Below, piece by piece: positions 25,726-36,700 of a stretch of DNA of 64,000 nucleotides (the first letter of the stretch is position 1; the number at the start of each line of letters is the position of its first letter). The translations under genes were made by a program, and so were the position numbers. The stretch lies in the IMG/VR virus record IMGVR_UViG_3300042559_001081, positions 62,001-126,000 of that record; one strand, given 5' to 3'. Under the pieces are notes generated by a model. That model worked only from the letters and a program-made list of their open reading frames with translations. It was not told the DNA's origin and did not search any database. The DNA comes from a virus.

Positions 25726-26730
25726 TTATGCTGGTGGGCTAGCATTATCCGCTGTCATAGCAACTGCTGTTGCAATTGTCGGTGCAGCTATGCTAACTGC
25801 TGTATATGTGACAGTATTGTATACAAAAGAACTATCGGGTTGAAATGTATTAACGCTACTAGTAACCGTACCGTTGACTGATTCGTCTACCGATACTCCA
25901 GTGTTGTCGTCGTTTAACGAGATTCTAAAGCGTAACACTGTGCTACTAACTGTTCTGCCTTCTATAATATAATCGTTACTTGCATATAACCCAGAACCGG
26001 CTTTAATAAATAGTTGACGGTATGAAGATGTTAAGCTATCGTATCCACTTCCGCCCGAGCCAGACGGAGTTGGTGTACCCGAACTTGCTGTTAATGCATA
26101 TTTTCCAAATCTTACTGTTCCCATAGCTGACAACAAAGATGCCCAATCAGTAGACTTCGAACCCGAACCTCCGGTAAGTGTACTAGAAAATCTTATTTCT
26201 CCGCCAGCATTAAAAAAACAGTTCATTACGGTTGAACTTGAAAAAGTTACAGTAATTACATGATAGATTGACTTAGCAACATCTGCTGACCCACCCCACG
26301 AAGTGCTTCTTGCACTACTTGTAGCAGTTCCAAGTGTAAAATTTCCTATCGGAAATGCTGTTGTGCTCGGATTAAAATTTGAAATATTAGTAATTAACGT
26401 CGAATAATCATTTACACCTTGTTTTGTTCCATCTGCCGGAGTTGCTTTTGCCCCAGTTGATTGGTTAAACGTTTGCGATGTGTCTGCTCCAATAGTTTGT
26501 CCAGAAGGAGGTACAGCTATAGCTGTACTAATTGCTCCTTGTTGATGCACATATGCACCTTGTGCATCTAAAAATAAGTTAAGCATTTGTTGTGATGTAA
26601 CAGAATTAACCGATGCGGTAACTGCCGATGATCGCATAGTTTGTCCATACAATGTAGAATAAACAGATGCTAGAGATGTTCTCACATTGTTATATTGTGC
26701 GGCAGTAATAGAATCACCTACTAACGGCAT
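25726..26730 (-). CDS. Virion structural protein, paralogue A (334 aa)
   Basis: Low-complexity, Ser/Thr/Ala/Gly-rich protein of the kind found in phage fibres and decoration proteins. It shares with the next gene (26778-27695) the order N-terminal AAQYNN / ASRYNS helix, then FFNxGGEIRF, TGGSGxKxxDW, LSxMGTV, then SGLYxxNxY. The Gly-rich GGSGGSGYD loop suggests surface exposure. It has AGGAG as ribosome-binding site and a late-type promoter box (26750-26757). The exact position in the virion is unknown. Confidence 0.7.
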   Translation of the reverse strand: MPLVGDSITAAQYNNVRTSLASVYSTLYGQTMRSSAVTASVNSVTSQQMLNLFLDAQGAYVHQQGAISTAIAVPPSGQTIGADTSQTFNQSTGAKATPADGTKQGVNDYSTLITNISNFNPSTTAFPIGNFTLGTATSSARSTSWGGSADVAKSIYHVITVTFSSSTVMNCFFNAGGEIRFSSTLTGGSGSKSTDWASLLSAMGTVRFGKYALTASSGTPTPSGSGGSGYDSLTSSYRQLFIKAGSGLYASNDYIIEGRTVSSTVLRFRISLNDDNTGVSVDESVNGTVTSSVNTFQPDSSFVYNTVTYTAVSIAAPTIATAVAMTADNASPPA

Positions 26731-26749
26731 TAAACTCTCCTAATAGCAT

Positions 26750-26757
26750 TATTTATT
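26750..26757 (-). promoter_or_regulatory. T4-type late promoter box
   Basis: The leftward sequence is AATAAATA, seven of eight matches to TATAAATA. It ends 19 bases before the ATG of the structural gene at 26730. Confidence 0.5.
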
Positions 26758-26777
26758 AAAATAAATTGCTATTTAAA

Positions 26778-27695
26778 TTAGCTTGACAAATTGATAGTTG
26801 TTTGATATGTAGGTGTTGGAACACTAACATAATTACCTGTAGGTCGTAATTGAGTAATTGTACTAGTAATTGTTCCTACTACTTGTTCGTCAAGACCGCC
26901 TACATTTGCATCGTCAAAAATAACTAAAAATGTTATAACATTTGCGTTTTGAGCACCTTTGGCTCGAATTCTTATATAGTTTTGAGAATATAAACCAGAA
27001 CCATATTTTTCAAATACTGTTTGATATGTTGACGTTAAGTCAAAGTTTCCTAAATTGAAAGATGTACCAGATCCTGTTGCTATTGCAGTGGTGTAGTTAA
27101 ATTTTACTGTGCCCATGTTTGATAGCATAGTAACCCAGTCATTAAACTTAACACCCGACCCTCCGGTTGCCGAAGCTGCAAATCTTATTTCGCCGCCACC
27201 ATTAAAAAAGTGTCTTCTATGATCAACTCCAGTAGATAACACATTGTTTCCAGAAGTGTTAGTTGTTTGATAACCGCCTGGAAATGTAACTGTAAACTCA
27301 TGCATGATTGGGCCCGAGGTTCCCCAAGGAGACGATCTTACACTGCTTGCTTTCGATTCTGCTGTTACTCTACTAGGATGTACTGAATTTTTTGCAGCAT
27401 ATACAGTATCAACTTCTGATTCGTATGCGGCATACACTGCTTCAGTTATTTGATCTGTTGCTGCAACTGTTGGCACTGTGGTAGATATGTTTGTTTGATG
27501 AACTTTTGCTATATTGATGTCGGATTTTAAATTATTAATATGTTGAGCTTCAACTATGTCAACAGGCGGCGTGTTTCTTACTTGTCGACTCGACAAGGCT
27601 TGTCCGTAACCAAACTCCCCCGAACCATTACCTAAAATGGTTCGTATTTTTGCTTGCATACTGTTATAGCGACTTGCCTCAATGTTACGTGCCAT
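26778..27695 (-). CDS. Virion structural protein, paralogue B (305 aa)
   Basis: Shares the ordered motifs FFNGGGEIRF, TGGSGVKFNDW, LSNMGTVKF and SGLYSQNY with the neighbouring 334-aa protein, but differs elsewhere, with about 35-40% identity in the central part by eye. It begins MARNIEASRYN. No enzymatic motif is visible. A perfect late promoter lies 26 bases before the ATG. It is probably a tail or fibre-associated protein. Confidence 0.7.
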   Translation of the reverse strand: MARNIEASRYNSMQAKIRTILGNGSGEFGYGQALSSRQVRNTPPVDIVEAQHINNLKSDINIAKVHQTNISTTVPTVAATDQITEAVYAAYESEVDTVYAAKNSVHPSRVTAESKASSVRSSPWGTSGPIMHEFTVTFPGGYQTTNTSGNNVLSTGVDHRRHFFNGGGEIRFAASATGGSGVKFNDWVTMLSNMGTVKFNYTTAIATGSGTSFNLGNFDLTSTYQTVFEKYGSGLYSQNYIRIRAKGAQNANVITFLVIFDDANVGGLDEQVVGTITSTITQLRPTGNYVSVPTPTYQTTINLSS

Positions 27696-27720
27696 TAAAT
27701 ACCTCTTAAACTTATAGTTT

Positions 27721-27728
27721 TATTTATA
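27721..27728 (-). promoter_or_regulatory. Perfect T4-type late promoter box
   Basis: Leftward TATAAATA, identical to the T4 late consensus, 25 bases before the ATG at 27695. It overlaps the stop codon of the upstream fibre-like gene (27724-27726). It should be read by RNA polymerase carrying the gp55 sigma factor encoded at 58852-59676. Confidence 0.75.
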
Positions 27729-29214
27729 CCTTTAAAACGCATTCAACTAGCTTTTCTTCATTCGATTCATTAGTCTCTAGTGCAACACCAACTAATCCGT
27801 TAGTTGCTAATGTTGAGCAAACTCCGTCTTGCCATGCATATACTGCTTGTCCTTTTTTTACAGGACCAGTTATTCTAACCGGAACTCTTCCTTTAAGAGC
27901 AATAGCTTGCCCGTCGATATGAGAATTCATTAAATACGCCGGTTTTTCTGATATGACACCTATACAAACATTACTTGAGTTTGCAGGGCATGTTTCATGC
28001 TCACCGTTATAAGAAACTGCCATTGCAGTTCCAACTGGATGTGAAAATTCAACTGTATACTTTTCAGCTAAGTCGGCATATTGTGCAACTGTGGCTGTTC
28101 CTACAAAGAAAGTTGCCTTTAATGCACCAGCTGTGATAGTTTGGCCGCCAATTGTTTCATTTGCTGCTGTTCTAGATGCAACAGTATCTGCTGTTGCAGA
28201 TACAGATGCAGTTTTGTAAGATGAACCTACCTTTAATGTATCAGCTTGTGTTGCAATTCCATTAAAAGTAGTTGCATATACAGTTTGCCACTTTTCGGAA
28301 GACTTTCCTAAGTCAAAAGTATTTGTTGCACCTGGATGTATACCTGTACTGTCAATATAGGATATTAAGCTATTGCTTGCATTTTTAATTCTTAATAAAT
28401 TTCTAACTAACTTTATAACCGGAGTTTGTAAGTCAGTATCTATATTAATAATTAAATCGTTATCACTTCCGAGTGTGATACCGCTGTCATCAAAACTTAC
28501 TACGCTAGCAAACGATGTGTTGTCAGTAGTTAGGTAATCCGATGCTGCTCTTCCGTTTAGTTTTACAGCATTTGATGCTGTTCCCCAAAATCTATAATTT
28601 GATGATGTGACCCCTGCGGTGCTTGCTCTTGTGTCTATTAATGTAACACCTTGCTTAATTACATCAAAGCCTGTTATAGCAGTGCCAGTTGAGTTGGTAA
28701 AGTCGGCATCTTTACTAATAACAAAAACAACTGTATCGTTAATGGTGCCCGTAATTACGTTGTGTGATGCGGCTCCAGTGTCTGTTAGCGTTATACTTTT
28801 CATTTGTGTTTCGCCAACACCCGGTGCTGTTTGTGGTCCAACTAATATCCATTCATTTAATGAATTTTTTACATATAGTTGTTCTGTTGAATTATTCCAC
28901 CAAAACTCGCCCTCAACAAATCCAGATGGTTGTGTCGCACTTATTTCTGTACCACCTGTAGTTTTCCATTTTGTTCCATCGTAGACTTTTAATTTACTTA
29001 CGGAGGTGTCAAACCAGATCATTCCAGAAACTGGTTTTGGTGGAGCAGATGATCCTGCAAAATTTTCTAATAAAAACATAAAGTTTTCATTTTGAGCTTC
29101 ACCGTACCCAGCATAGTTTTTGCCGATGAATTTTAATTCAGTTGATGTATTTACTGTACCATCGTCAACTGTTGTTTGTACTGTACCGTTATATTTGTTA
29201 ATAATGTATGCCAT
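27724..29214 (-). CDS. Fibre-like protein 1 (496 aa)
   Basis: The N-terminal 130 residues are the module shared with the next two genes: NTSTELKFIGKNYAGYGE, ENFMFLLENFA, then W[FY]DTSxxxLKVYDGTKW. This kind of module is common in cyanophage fibre-like proteins and probably attaches to the tail. The middle is beta-rich. The C-terminal LAEKYTVEF, then KGRVPVRITGPVKKGQAVYAW look like a compact trimerisation or chaperone-like head. A GATAAATA late box lies 27 bases before the ATG, with AGGGG at the start. Confidence 0.75.
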   Translation of the reverse strand: MAYIINKYNGTVQTTVDDGTVNTSTELKFIGKNYAGYGEAQNENFMFLLENFAGSSAPPKPVSGMIWFDTSVSKLKVYDGTKWKTTGGTEISATQPSGFVEGEFWWNNSTEQLYVKNSLNEWILVGPQTAPGVGETQMKSITLTDTGAASHNVITGTINDTVVFVISKDADFTNSTGTAITGFDVIKQGVTLIDTRASTAGVTSSNYRFWGTASNAVKLNGRAASDYLTTDNTSFASVVSFDDSGITLGSDNDLIINIDTDLQTPVIKLVRNLLRIKNASNSLISYIDSTGIHPGATNTFDLGKSSEKWQTVYATTFNGIATQADTLKVGSSYKTASVSATADTVASRTAANETIGGQTITAGALKATFFVGTATVAQYADLAEKYTVEFSHPVGTAMAVSYNGEHETCPANSSNVCIGVISEKPAYLMNSHIDGQAIALKGRVPVRITGPVKKGQAVYAWQDGVCSTLATNGLVGVALETNESNEEKLVECVLKV

Positions 29215-29241
29215 TATGGAAGAACCCCTAGTGCTTTATGT

Positions 29242-29249
29242 TATTTATC
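29242..29249 (-). promoter_or_regulatory. T4-type late promoter box
   Basis: Leftward GATAAATA, seven of eight matches to TATAAATA, in the 38-bp gap before fibre-like gene 1. Confidence 0.6.
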
Positions 29250-29252
29250 GCA

Positions 29253-31064
29253 TTATGGATAAACTGAAGTTGACACATAAGTCCATTGATAGGCCCCGTC
29301 AACTTGAAATACTTTTAATGATCTAGCTACAGTCAATGACACAGATTCAACTGTGTCCGAAAAACCGACATCTTGTAAAACAGATTGATTTTCAACACCG
29401 TTTTTATCAACTGCAACAAATGTTTTATTAATTCCATCGGCCCCATTGTATGAGATTGTTCCAGAATATGCAGTGCAATGAACGTATGCATAAACTCCAA
29501 CATTTTTAGTAATACCTGGTACTAAATCTTCTATAAATGATGCTAATTGAGTATTGTTTACTCCTGTAATGTCAAATGTTAAGTATACATTTTGATCTTG
29601 GAATTTTTCATCTACGTATGTTTTATTTGCTATAGAACTTCCTGGATCGCTTACATCTGGTGTTGCTACCCCTGTTATTTTAACGTCTGCTAACAACGGA
29701 TCACTAAAAACTACTGTGCCATCGCTAACAATGTATAATGGATACCCTGTAGTAGTGATTGTTGCACCGTTTAAGTTTATATAATCAACATTTAAATTAG
29801 TTAAAACTCCTATAGATGTTAGACCTGGGGCCGAAGTAACCGAAGAACCTAGTGCAGTAGCAGACAACACTAAAGAATTATTAATTTTGTATTGATATCC
29901 AGTAGGTATGTTAAAGTGACTAGTTGCATTCCAATTATTATTTGCATTGTCCCATGTTAACGATTTATCGCTAACTCCAGATTTTACAACTATACCAGCA
30001 CCATCGAGTTCTATTTCTGAAAAAGTTGTGCCACCCGAAGTTATACCAAGTTCTATTGTTTTATCTTCAACTCGTATGTTAGTAACATCAAAATATGATG
30101 CTGAGCCGCCTACAATTAAGTCTCCGGTAATTCTCATACTGCCTGTTAAATCTAAAGAGTATTGCGGAGTTGATTGCCATATACCTATTCTTGAGTTTAA
30201 GTTGTCTATCTTAATTGCATCAACATTTGACGAGCCTTGGCGCACTTGTATTTTAAAATCAGATCCAGAGATTTGAGATCTCTGTACAACAGTGTTGCTT
30301 TCTACTTTAACAGTAAAATCCGAATCGTCTCCAACAACTAGTCCTGTATCATTTTTTACATGTAGCCAGCCAGTAGTAGTATTGTTAGATGCAATTTTTA
30401 AAAAACTGTTTGGAGTATATAAGTTTCCTAAGCTGTCTATTAATTGTGTTGTTGAGCTAGCAGGACCGTTAAATTTAAAGTCTGTGTGCTCAGAACTCAT
30501 ATTCCAACCAGCTAGAATGCTTGTTCCAAAGTTAGTAATAGATGTTGCTGCTGTAAAACTTTCGCTACTAACAATAGCGACAGTAGTATTTCCGATTAAA
30601 AATCTTGCTACAACTCTAGGTTGTCCTGTATTATCTGTAATAGTTGTTATACTAAATCCCGATTCTCCTTGCGAATCAGTGTATATAGGACCGGCTAGTA
30701 TTAAATTGCTTCCATCACTAAAGTAAATCTGTTTATTATTAGTGTCTACCCATATGTCTCCTGCTAACATTGTTGGTTGAGTTGCAGAAACAATTGTTGC
30801 ATCAGTTGATCTAAAAATAGATCCATCAAATATTTTTAATCTGTTTTCAGATGTATCATACCATAGCTGACCTCTAATAGGATTAGCAGGTGGAGAGGAA
30901 TTAGAAAAGTTTTCCAATAACTTTATAAAGTTTTCATTAAAATATTCGCCGTATCCTGTATAATTGCGACCTACTAGTACCAAGTCAGTTGTATCGGTAT
31001 CTATTCGTCCATCGACCAAGTCAACTAAGAGTGTACCGTCGGCTGTATTAATTTTATAACTCAT
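29253..31064 (-). CDS. Fibre-like protein 2 (603 aa)
   Basis: Begins with the shared module (TDLVLVGRNYTGYGE, ENFIKLLENFS, LWYDTSENRLKIFDG). The middle has beta-helix-like content (GDLIVGGSASYFDVTNIRVEDKTIELG in two parts) seen in phage fibres with stacked turns. Its C-terminus (VQVDGAYQWTYVS type end) differs from its paralogues, so tip specificity is probably different. The start shares one base with the stop of the next gene, so the two are translated together, with GGAG before the ATG. Confidence 0.75.
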   Translation of the reverse strand: MSYKINTADGTLLVDLVDGRIDTDTTDLVLVGRNYTGYGEYFNENFIKLLENFSNSSPPANPIRGQLWYDTSENRLKIFDGSIFRSTDATIVSATQPTMLAGDIWVDTNNKQIYFSDGSNLILAGPIYTDSQGESGFSITTITDNTGQPRVVARFLIGNTTVAIVSSESFTAATSITNFGTSILAGWNMSSEHTDFKFNGPASSTTQLIDSLGNLYTPNSFLKIASNNTTTGWLHVKNDTGLVVGDDSDFTVKVESNTVVQRSQISGSDFKIQVRQGSSNVDAIKIDNLNSRIGIWQSTPQYSLDLTGSMRITGDLIVGGSASYFDVTNIRVEDKTIELGITSGGTTFSEIELDGAGIVVKSGVSDKSLTWDNANNNWNATSHFNIPTGYQYKINNSLVLSATALGSSVTSAPGLTSIGVLTNLNVDYINLNGATITTTGYPLYIVSDGTVVFSDPLLADVKITGVATPDVSDPGSSIANKTYVDEKFQDQNVYLTFDITGVNNTQLASFIEDLVPGITKNVGVYAYVHCTAYSGTISYNGADGINKTFVAVDKNGVENQSVLQDVGFSDTVESVSLTVARSLKVFQVDGAYQWTYVSTSVYP

Positions 31065-33091
31065 TAAAAGACTCCGTGATAAATGATGTATGTTACAGTA
31101 GCAAACGGTGGAACTGTGGTGAATTCGATTTGCGATGTATAATTATAGATACCTTCAGTCCTTGTAAGTCCAGATCCTGGGTCGCCGCCAACTATCGATA
31201 CACTTGATGATCCACCGTCAGCAACTCCAGTTACGTTGGTAGTTGCATAGAATTGTGTACCATCATCGCCCATTAAGCTATGTTTGTGTTCCGGTAATTG
31301 ATTTTCAATGATAAAATCACTTTCTGATCCACCATATTGTCCTACCGATTCAGACGCTATATCTTGTAATACTCTGTTTCCGCTTACTGCATCAGCTTTA
31401 TGACCTAGTAGGAATCTTCCTCTAAGATCCGGTATTTTAAAAAATGCAGTTGAGGAACCTGCTCCAAAGTTTGTTCCTATTGCTGTAAATAATGCGGCAT
31501 AAGAAACTTTTGATTTTTCTGTTCCGTCACAAATAAACCAACCCGGAGGTGCAGTGGTACCTGCATATGACATAATTGAGCCAACAGGTATAACCGGACC
31601 TACAGCAGTATTAGGAATTTTACTAGTCAATGTTTCTTGACTTACTCTTTTTAAACCTATATCAGCACCGGCTAATCTTCTAATAACAATTTGATCTGTT
31701 GAATCAATTGTTGATATAAGTGTTTTTGAAGTAAAATAGCTATCGCTAAGTGTAGTTGTAAAAGTTTTTGTTGTGCCGCCAGTCTGGCCGTCAAAAACAA
31801 AGCTCGGAGCCGTTATGTCTCCTGTCATTACAAACGTAGTAGGACTATTTAATCTTCCTGTAGTTGTTGAGGATCCTGTAACGTTTCCAGTTAAACTTCC
31901 GACAAATGTTCCATAAAAGTTTGTAGCATAAACATTGTTAAATCTTGACAACGATGAGCCTATGTTCTTGCCTGTTGTTTCTGGCAATATATTACCATTA
32001 ACAGTTAAAGAACCTTCTAAATCTATGTTACCACCAACATTTAAATTTTTAGCTATGCCTGCACCACCAGGTACAATTAAAGCACCATTTGAAATCGTTG
32101 TGCTTTCTGTAGTACCTCCTAATGTTAGTGTACCAGATGCAACTATATTTCCAACAACATCAAGTGCTTCTGTTGGAATTTTAGTTGGACTACCTATTGC
32201 AACTTTAGTATCATTATATACTCTAATTGCAGTTGTCGAAACACCTGCATTATTAACTTTAAAGTCAATACTTCCGTCACTTGCTTTATGTGAAATTTCA
32301 CCTACGCTACCACTAACAGAAAACACAAGAGTTTGTGTTTCACCGATGTCAAGGCCGCCGTTATTTCTTATTCTCAGTGTTCTAGATAAAATATTTTCTG
32401 TACTTTTTCTAACAAAGTCTGTTCCTGGAACATTTGTATTAGAAATAACTAAATTTTCTGCTTTTTCAGCAAGACCATAATACTTTGCAGCTTGGCCGCC
32501 GATGTTGCCACTTATGTTAATTCCTGGATATATTGTGCTATATCCTTGAATTACAGCTTTAGGAATAAATTCTACTGAACTTATTATCGACACCGGAATG
32601 TCGCTAACATAATTTATAATAACCGGTATTTCTTGATTTGTAGTCGAAGTAACGGTAACAAATTTTGATCCAGTGCTAGCACCTTCGCTATAATCCGGGC
32701 CTACTAAAATCCAACCAGAACCGCTATACAAGTATACTTGCTGATTTGCTGTATCTACCCACAGGTCACCTATTGTACTTGTTGAAGCTTCGGGTTCTGT
32801 AGTAGCTTTTTTTAAGCCGCCGGCACTAACCCATTGTGTACCATCGTAAACTTTGAGTTGGTCAATACCGTCAGTTGTATCGTACCAAAGTTGTCCTTCG
32901 ACCGGATTTTCAGGCGATGTAGTATTAGCAAAATTTTCTAACAAATGTAAAAAGTTTTCTAAAACAATATTTCCAAAATCTGAAAGATTTCTTCCAGGTA
33001 GTTGAAGAGAAGTGTCTGTGTTAACAGTATTATCTTCAACTGTTATAGAACCTTTGTTAACACTGTCAGTAAAGTTTACTTCATATGCCAT
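31064..33091 (-). CDS. Fibre-like protein 3 with tail-collar domain (675 aa)
   Basis: Shared N-terminal module (NTDTSLQLPGRNLSDFG, ENFLHLLENFA, LWYDTTDGIDQLKVYDG). The C-terminal 170 residues are a phage tail collar domain: PVGSIMSYAGTTAPPGWFICDG, then FKIPDLRGRFLLGHK and ENQLPEHKHSLMG. In T4 gp12 and related fibres this domain ends the fibre and contacts the receptor. It has GAGGT before the ATG. It is the only one of the three with a recognisable tip domain. Confidence 0.85.
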   Translation of the reverse strand: MAYEVNFTDSVNKGSITVEDNTVNTDTSLQLPGRNLSDFGNIVLENFLHLLENFANTTSPENPVEGQLWYDTTDGIDQLKVYDGTQWVSAGGLKKATTEPEASTSTIGDLWVDTANQQVYLYSGSGWILVGPDYSEGASTGSKFVTVTSTTNQEIPVIINYVSDIPVSIISSVEFIPKAVIQGYSTIYPGINISGNIGGQAAKYYGLAEKAENLVISNTNVPGTDFVRKSTENILSRTLRIRNNGGLDIGETQTLVFSVSGSVGEISHKASDGSIDFKVNNAGVSTTAIRVYNDTKVAIGSPTKIPTEALDVVGNIVASGTLTLGGTTESTTISNGALIVPGGAGIAKNLNVGGNIDLEGSLTVNGNILPETTGKNIGSSLSRFNNVYATNFYGTFVGSLTGNVTGSSTTTGRLNSPTTFVMTGDITAPSFVFDGQTGGTTKTFTTTLSDSYFTSKTLISTIDSTDQIVIRRLAGADIGLKRVSQETLTSKIPNTAVGPVIPVGSIMSYAGTTAPPGWFICDGTEKSKVSYAALFTAIGTNFGAGSSTAFFKIPDLRGRFLLGHKADAVSGNRVLQDIASESVGQYGGSESDFIIENQLPEHKHSLMGDDGTQFYATTNVTGVADGGSSSVSIVGGDPGSGLTRTEGIYNYTSQIEFTTVPPFATVTYIIYHGVF

Positions 33092-33093
33092 TA

Positions 33094-33705
33094 TTAAACC
33101 TCGTTAAACCCGCTTAGGCTTTGTACTCTTACAGTATAATCAATCTGGATTAGTCTGTTTAAACTCTTTTGGACAGGGTGAAAAATTACGTGAGTAATTA
33201 ATCTTCCTGTACCCGATGAACTGTAGCTCTTAAGTCCTAGTTCATCAAAAACAAATAATTGGTCAGTATTTGCTGCTGTATCAAATGCATCCTGACCGTC
33301 TGGTTCGCCGTAATCTAACAAACAACTAACTAGTATATCGGTATAGTTTGTGCCCGATACGTGTCTTATTTCGGTCTTGTTTCTAGTAGGATCTGTATTG
33401 TTTACACTTCTATCATCAACTACTTTGTTATATGTTTGGTTATACAAACTAGCATTTGTACCAGTTGTATTAGGAGTCAAGTATGTGATTATACCAGTTG
33501 GATCTACACTTGTGCCGCCGTTTCCGAACGCCATTTCGTATATAAATCCCTGTCCAGCATTTGACAAACTTTCGGCCAATGCTAAACTCATGTTTTCGTA
33601 ATGTATAGCATTACGCTTGTTAATAAATATTTCTCCTGTTTTTGGATCAAATATTTTGATGTGTCCTTCGACGTGTATTCCATTAAGATCGTTTAAATTT
33701 GTCAT
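33094..33705 (-). CDS. Tail-associated structural protein (203 aa)
   Basis: The start is taken as the ATG at 33705 rather than the in-frame GTG at 33714, because AGGTG is seven bases before the ATG and overlaps the GTG. The protein begins TNLNDLNGIHVEGHIKIFDP and is rich in beta strand, with FGNGGTSVDP and a hydrophobic C-terminal strand region. Proteins of this type occur beside the giant structural gene in T4-like marine phages, I believe. I cannot name its place in the baseplate. Confidence 0.6.
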   Translation of the reverse strand: MTNLNDLNGIHVEGHIKIFDPKTGEIFINKRNAIHYENMSLALAESLSNAGQGFIYEMAFGNGGTSVDPTGIITYLTPNTTGTNASLYNQTYNKVVDDRSVNNTDPTRNKTEIRHVSGTNYTDILVSCLLDYGEPDGQDAFDTAANTDQLFVFDELGLKSYSSSGTGRLITHVIFHPVQKSLNRLIQIDYTVRVQSLSGFNEV

Positions 33706-33722
33706 ATGTTTCACCTATACTA

Positions 33723-33730
33723 TATTTATT
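33723..33730 (-). promoter_or_regulatory. T4-type late promoter box
   Basis: Leftward AATAAATA overlapping the stop codon of the giant gene, 17 bases before the ATG at 33705. The surrounding AT-rich run makes it less certain than the others. Confidence 0.45.
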
Positions 33731-36700
33731 TAGGTAAGAGTATTGTTGCTTCACGCAAGAATCTGCTTATATTATTATTAGAAGTTGTTAATGATTTGCC
33801 ACTTTCATTCCATACTTTACCAGTTGATCTTGCAATTACTACCTTAACTCCTGCTGGCGGTGCTATTGCCAACACCAGGTTATTATCTTCTATAGAAAAT
33901 TCTGGCGGAATTGTAACATCACCTTCGGGACTATCCTGTGCTATTGTTTGATCAAACAACTGTATTGAATTTTTTCTTAGGCGTCGGCCAGCAACAAAAA
34001 CTTCAATTTCGTCAACGCTTTCAGGAATCATATAATCTCTGAAAGCAAATGTTGTAGCTGTAGAACTACCATCTGCTATTTCAGTTTGTGTAAGAACAAC
34101 ATCCGAATAGTTAATAGTTTCTTCAGGGCCTTGTCCATAAGCAACTGTGCCAACATTATAAAGATTTTTTACACCTGTACCAAGTGTACCTCTTCTTAAT
34201 TGTTGTAACTTATTTCCAACTACTTCAAAATATTCAATTCTTTCACCGTCAATAAAAACTACTCCCGGTATATTTTTTGATTTGTTTGGCTGGAATATAC
34301 CACTTGTGCTTTCAAGTACAATTCTTAAGTCATAATAATTTAAAGGTTCTGCTAGTACATAAGAATTACTTTGATTTAGCCTCTTATAATGTGTTCTGTT
34401 TAGCATATCTTTAAAAATTCTAAAACCGTACTTTGGTGAAACAGGTGAATTTCCAAATTCAATAACATCTATTTTGTCATTATTAAATGGTAACGACGAT
34501 AATTGTATTGCATCCATTGTAGGAACTAAAACATAATCTATGTTTGGTGTTAACAACTCGCCATTAAGTGCTACCCAAACGTAGTTTGCACTCGATGTAG
34601 TGCCGTTTAATTTAATATATCCACTCGATGTAAGATTTCTTGTTATCCAATTTTCTGTGGTTTCGTCAACATATGTATCTCTAAGTACTTTATATAAAGT
34701 TCTCTTAAAGTTGTTAATGTCGTGGTTACTAAATTGATATATTTCAATATCTGTACCAGAGCTCGGAGGAGTAGCAAAAGTTAAACTGTCACTTAATTCG
34801 TAAGTTACATCTAAAATTGTTAACAAAGTTTCGCTTAATTCAAACTCTGGAGAAATTGTAAATGAATTTCTAATATCATTTCTAAAAGATCTTACAACAA
34901 TTTCGTCCTCAGAGACTGTTTTAACATACGCAGTATAAGATGAACTGTCGTTAGTAGATACCAAAGTAATTTCAGAGTCTGCAACAATCATGCTGTCCAC
35001 TGCACTTGAAAACTTTATTCTTGAATCTATAAAATAGTAATCTGCATCAGTTATAATATAAACTTCAAGTGTACTTCCTGAAATTCCAATATCTTCTTGC
35101 AACAATCTTACAATGCCGACTGTTGAATCAAATGTAAATTCTTCTTTTGTTAATTGTATGCCGTTAACAAAAACTAATACGTTTGCTTCATCTATAGTTG
35201 TTGTGTCGCTGTATTGCCAAGAATCGATTGCATATTCTCTCTCATCTGTTGTAATAAACGACTTACTGTAACCAGGACTTAAAATCTGGTTGTTAGATTT
35301 AACAATAAGATTGTATGCTAACGGTTGCTTGTTAAACGGAACAGGATTATCTGTACCATCAAAGTCATGATAATCTGTGCTGCCATCTGCTTCGAAAGTT
35401 CTGTCAATAATTATTTGACTATAAGTTTTTAATGGTGTATCGTATATCGAATATTGAATTAGATCTCCATTTGCAATTGCCGACGACTCGAAAACAATCT
35501 TAAGTCTGTTTGGATATTGCTCAGTATCTTGTGTTCTAATTTGATTGTAATCTCTGCCTTTTTCTTTAACTATTCCGTTAACAGTTACAAATGTTGACAG
35601 TGTTTCACTCCAAACTGCCGAAGTTACATAACTAGTTGTACTTCCGTCTGATATAGTATATTCAGTGTCTATTAGATTAGCACCGTTAACGCCAATAGTT
35701 AAGATTGACAATAATGATCCGGTTGGTATAGTACTATCAGAAAACGAAATTGTTTGATCTTCGTAATCAACTGTAAACATATCTGGTTTTAAGATTTGGT
35801 TATCAACTTTAACAATTATTCCGTCAGCTGTTTGAGGAATATTAGGAAGATCAAACACAGATCTTGTACCATCTATTTTATAGTTTGCAACAGTAACAAT
35901 TCCAACACCATCTGCAGATCTATGATATACTTTTAAGTCAAGTGTGTCTAGAACTTGTCCAGGTACTAACTCTTCTGGTCCTCTCGATGATGCAGTAACG
36001 AAGCCGTCACCGTCTATAGTTATATCAGCACTTGACAAACCTGTTGCTGTAGTATATGCAAAGTTACCTCCTGAGATAGAAGTATCGTAGCTTGTATCTG
36101 TTGGTGCAAAGCTTCCGTCACTTGTGCTTTTTCTTATTATAACTATGTCATTAGCAACTGTTTCGATTAGCTCTTCATCGATAGTAACAGTATCTGTTAC
36201 ACCATCTCCAATAATAGTAGCCATTTTTGCATTTAGATTACTTAACGGTGTACTAGTGCCGTAATTCTCGTCATCAAGTCTAATATTATTTAGATAAAAG
36301 TTGTATTCAACATTTAATTCTAGTGGCTTACTTAATGTAAGTATTGAAGTACTTCCATCTAATATAAAAATTTCATCTTCGTATGTATTGTCAAAAGTAT
36401 CCCAGGGCATGGATCCGTATCCACCGACACCAAATCCTTGCTCAGTACCAAAATCGACACTGTTAACATTTACACCTTCGAATGTAACGCCATCCATTAG
36501 TTGAGACAAATCTTTGCCAGCCATGCCTGTGGTTGGATTATAGAAAAAGTTTATTCTATCAGCAGCATGTAATAAAGATATGTCTTTTTTATAAGTAATC
36601 GATATTTGTGATCCCAATGCTGGTGCATCAACAAATTTTATGTATCCAAGATGACGGTCAAATCCTTTTGATTTGTCAATGTCATTTCCGATTACAAATT

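Noticed and set aside
29947-32480. Rightward frames of 109-181 aa opposite the fibre-like genes
   Set aside because: Low-complexity Ser/Thr/Val translations of the antisense strand of fibre genes, with no start signals.
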